From Apus apus (Eukaryota; Chordata; Aves; Apodiformes; Apodidae): 64,000 nt of DNA. Below are positions 60,611 to 64,000 of this stretch, piece after piece. How positions within the stretch are numbered: position 1 is the first letter of the stretch; each line of letters opens with the position of its first letter. The stretch covers positions 3,338,056 to 3,402,055 of the forward strand of contig NC_067304.1 of the NCBI RefSeq assembly GCF_020740795.1. Reading direction: 5' to 3'. Both the position numbers and the translations under genes were made by a program. Below the pieces are notes generated by a model. It was given only the letters and a program-made list of their open reading frames with translations. It ran no database searches and was not told the origin of the DNA.

Positions 60611-63600
60611 CACGAGTTATCAAGGACTGGGAGGGGCTGCTCAGTGCCCATGACAGCAGAAGTTACCAGTCCTGCTCCCTGCCAGGGAAGCAGGTGACAG
60701 GCTGAAGCCTCCATCAGCATGGAGACACGGGGCAGGGTCACTGGGAACAACCTCTGCTGTGGTCTCATCACACACGGGGGCTCATCCCAGCTGTGCCAGC
60801 AGGCATGGAGCTCTCCTCTTCCCAGTAATGTGTTTTTGTTCTTCCTCTTCTCTCTTTCATCCTCGGTGGAAAGTGATTTTTAGCTTTAGTGGGGGTTTCT
60901 GTCAGAACAAAAAGCAACATCTCCAGTTTTTCAGCAGTTTGTCAAAAAATGCACATAAAATCTGTCTCCTTTCCTAACTGACAAAATATCTTTTTCTGCA
61001 AGGACTTTTTCCCATGTTTGTGCAATGAAAAACACATAAAAATAAGAGCAATTTTTTAATTATTATTTTAGTCTTCCCCCCACCCTCCAAGCACAAAAAG
61101 GTAGCGTTTCCCAACTGGATTTAGCTGCTGAAGAGGAGAGTTGGAGAATTCACCCTTTCCTCTCACAGCACAAAGAAAGGAAAGCATTGCATCCTCTGGA
61201 AACCTTTTTCTCTAAGTTAGCCCTCATTTCAGCCTGGTGCAAACAGAAAATAAACCAGTGAAAAGGGAAGAGTTCAGACAAATCCAAGTTCTGATGGGAG
61301 CCAGTGGTGTCAAGATTGGCTGAGGAACATCAAATGCAAAGCCACATCTCTGGGTTTGGGTGAATCTGCCAGTAAAATGCAAGTGGGAGAGGAGTGTTGG
61401 GATGGGAAGGAGGATAATTCAATGTCATGGGGTGGTGCCAGGTGGGAGAAGCTCCGTCCCTCTGGCTGCAGCCAGGCAAGCTGCAGAGTCTTAAAGGAAG
61501 GAACACAGTTCATTGTCACAGGGACAGGGAAGGGTGTGTGCAAAGGGGAAAATTTCAAAGAGATGCAGAAATATTCCCAGATAATAAAATATCCCATTTT
61601 CAGTGTACAAGTTCCAGGCCTCAGGTGAAATTGGCTTCCCAGAATGGAAAGAAGCAGGAGCTACTTCTCCTTCCCATTCAGAGGACAGGGTGCTTGGTGC
61701 TGTGGGTGCTGTGGGTGTCCCCAGCACCTAAAGCTGTGGGGGATGAATCAAGGCAGAGAAGCCTGAGAGTTCAAATGTCTTGCAAGAGGGGGATTAGCAG
61801 TTTTCCATCCTCTTGACTAATTTCCACCACATTGGACATTCTTGTTATCCGCATAAGTGTCCAAACTATGTTTTAATCCTGCCAAGCTCTTGAGACCTTA
61901 TGGCAAAGAGCTCCAAGGGGTGGAACAAATTCCCTGGGTCAGGATTATTTGTTCCTGAGGCTTCTTCTCATCCTCCAAGTGCCCTGTCCATCAGGGCCAT
62001 TATTTTCCATGTGTCATGTTCTATCTCCATCTTTCTTCCTGTCCCTTCCCCCTGCTCATTTAAGTATTTGTTCCTCTCACTTCCTTCTACCTTTACAGTA
62101 GGACCAACCCAGGCAGGACAAAGAGATATCAGTGCTGCCCCAGAGAACCAGACTTTCCTCCTTTTTTTTCTCCTCTGATACCTGCTTTGTTGGTTTTTTT
62201 CCTCCTATCCCAGTTACTTTCCCCTGTCTCTTGGGGAAACAACAACATTCCTATGTACAGTAGCTAATAAAGGAAATCATAGATAAAATATTGAGTGTTT
62301 TAGAGGTAGAAGGTGTGGAAACCCTGCTCTCTCTATCTCTTATCACAACAGCAATAAAAAGCAGTACATTTTTACAGCAGTGCATGCTCAGGAGTTTTTG
62401 AGGACCAACATTCAGCAAGATGGAAAAAGAAATTGAACCAACACATGGATAACCCAAACCTGCCAGCCTCTATAAATGGTAGCAACACCATCAGGCTTCC
62501 TAAATCTCACCTGTCAGGGTGCAGGTACACCTGTAATTGTTGTAGATGAAGATGAGACTTCTGTGATGAGATTATTCTATGATTCTATGACATCTATGAT
62601 TCTGTGATCAGCCAGCATGTTGCTGATAAGTGATTTTTAGGCCTGGCCAGTGCTGAGCGAGGGCTCGGGGCTTGCCAATGCAGCACGATGCTCCTGCCAG
62701 CCTCTGCTCACCCGTGCTGGGCAGGCTCCTTGGAGAAGGATGGATGTGTCTGCATCCAAGGAAGGAAAAAGCAGCTGGGTTGTTAGCAGGAGGGCTAATT
62801 TTGCAACAGCTCTGGATCAGCTTTCCCCAGCCTCTTGTGCTGTCAGCCAGCTGAGCTGTTAGATTTCGTGTGCTGGTACCAGTGACAGCACCTTGCTCCC
62901 TGTAAAACCAGCCTTCAGGGAGCAGCGAGGTGTGAGCCCCCTGCCTACCCCCCCAAAGTCCAAATCCTGCCTTGCAAAACCTGCCTTGTTAATGCAACAT
63001 GAAACCCCCTCTGCTGAACTCTCTCAACCCAATGTTCCTGCTCACGGGACTGCACAAATCCCAGAGAGCCGGGTCATGCGCTGGGTGCCCCGCCGAGGGG
63101 AGCTGGGATGCACCGGGGACGAGGAGGGGTGGGAGGGGAAAGCTGCATTTGTGAGCCAACCATTCCTGTTTTCCGGGGGAGAAAATGGCTGGGGTGTGCT
63201 TGGGAGCAGAGAAAGGGCTGTCGCTTCCCACATGTGAGTCCCAGCTTGGAGCGTGTTGCTCCTGGGACAAGGAGCAAACCCTCGTATTTCTTGATATGAA
63301 TATGGATTTGTGCCTCAGGACCAGTCCCTGCACCCAAGGGAAAGCCCCTTAGAGTAGAGCTTGTCACACTTCTGTGAAATCAGAGAGGGAAAACATGCAA
63401 AAGGGGAGAAGCCCCTCAACATAGTGATGCCTGAGGCTGTGTCTGAGCAGGGCTCCCACTTTCTGGGCACAGCTCCTCTGAGCCAGCATTTGTCCCCAGC
63501 AATATTCAGCCCATGTGCCTGACTCAGCTGCACCCTCTGAGCTGTGTAAAAAGCAGATTTTCTCCTTTGCACTCACCAGCTCACTGTGGCAGGCACTGGA

Positions 63601-64000
63601 GGCCCCTCTCAGCGCTTCCTGGGGACAGTCCCATTGCCACCTGTTCCTATGGAGAAGGCTTTTTATCACAAACACTTGGTAAGCAGCTGCCACTGGAGCC
63701 CCTTTCTGCCTGCCCAGCGTTTATTCGGAGAAAGTCAATAAGGAAAAACAAACATTCCTTGTCCTTGTGCACACACATCCCTGGGCTGCCGCAGCGCTGG
63801 CCTGCTGTGTGTGGCAGAGCAAGGGCTCCCAGATGGTGCCCAAAGCCAGGGCTGGTGGGGACAGCCCCAGGCCTTGCTTTAGGGCAGCTGGGAAGACAAG
63901 GACACACCACCTCTGCAAAGGGATTTTTCTTTTTCCCAAAGCGTGGACACACTCCCCATAGCGAGTCCAGCAGGGTCAGACATGAAACTCAAACCTTATG
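60611..64000. other. Non-coding stretch to window end
   Basis: No exon is supported on either strand. Apart from the CR1-type tail at 62574-62608, I recognise no mobile element or RNA gene. Open frames near 62893-63367 overlap on both strands and carry no domain. Confidence 0.45.
62574..62608 (+). mobile_element. CR1-type 3' terminal repeat
   Basis: ATTCTATGATTCTATGA and a further ATGATTCTGTGAT are the characteristic terminal octamer repeats of CR1. The body of the element upstream is not clearly recognisable, so only the tail is called. Confidence 0.55.

Overview
The window looks like a piece of a bird nuclear genome. The evidence is an intron-bearing gene with avian-compact introns, fragments of CR1 retrotransposons in their usual avian form (2229-2375, 11479-11740, 22740-22815, probably 62574-62608), and long stretches of non-coding DNA. 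I cannot fix the species or chromosome from the sequence alone.

Only one gene can be fully supported. It lies on the minus strand at 1662-6437 in eight coding exons. All exon junctions agree in splice signal and phase and give a 499-residue type I membrane protein: signal peptide, three CD300/pIgR-type V-set Ig domains, a short Thr/Ser/Pro-rich stalk, an uncharged transmembrane segment and a cytoplasmic tail with two ITIMs plus YDIP and YCNV tyrosine motifs. This is the plan of an inhibitory leukocyte receptor of the CD300 (CMRF35-like) family, expanded to three V domains. The middle domain has lost both cysteines of the canonical Ig disulfide but kept the extra CD300-type cysteine pair.

Upstream, at 9888-10093, lies a second copy of the promoter and signal-peptide exon. 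It encodes a signal peptide very like that of the main gene, has a phase-1 donor, and carries the same ETS/PU.1-like promoter block at almost the same distance from the ATG. A decayed V-like exon may lie at about 7440-7700. Together these suggest either a broken paralogue or an alternative first exon of the intact gene.

From about 10.1 kb to the end (54 kb) I find no supportable protein-coding exon. The region behaves like a gene desert: simple repeats, purine tracts, sparse old CR1, and about a dozen islands whose composition (homeodomain, PBX-MEIS, octamer, forkhead and SMAD-like sites, short inverted repeats) resembles conserved non-coding enhancers. Conservation itself was not tested. The most striking are at 20120-20300, 33690-33960, 34770-35000, 35850-36010, 41985-42125, 46540-46625, 50090-50400, 52735-53200 and the CpG-rich island at 57020-57300. 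A (TCTCC)32 array at 16196-16355 is the longest tandem repeat.
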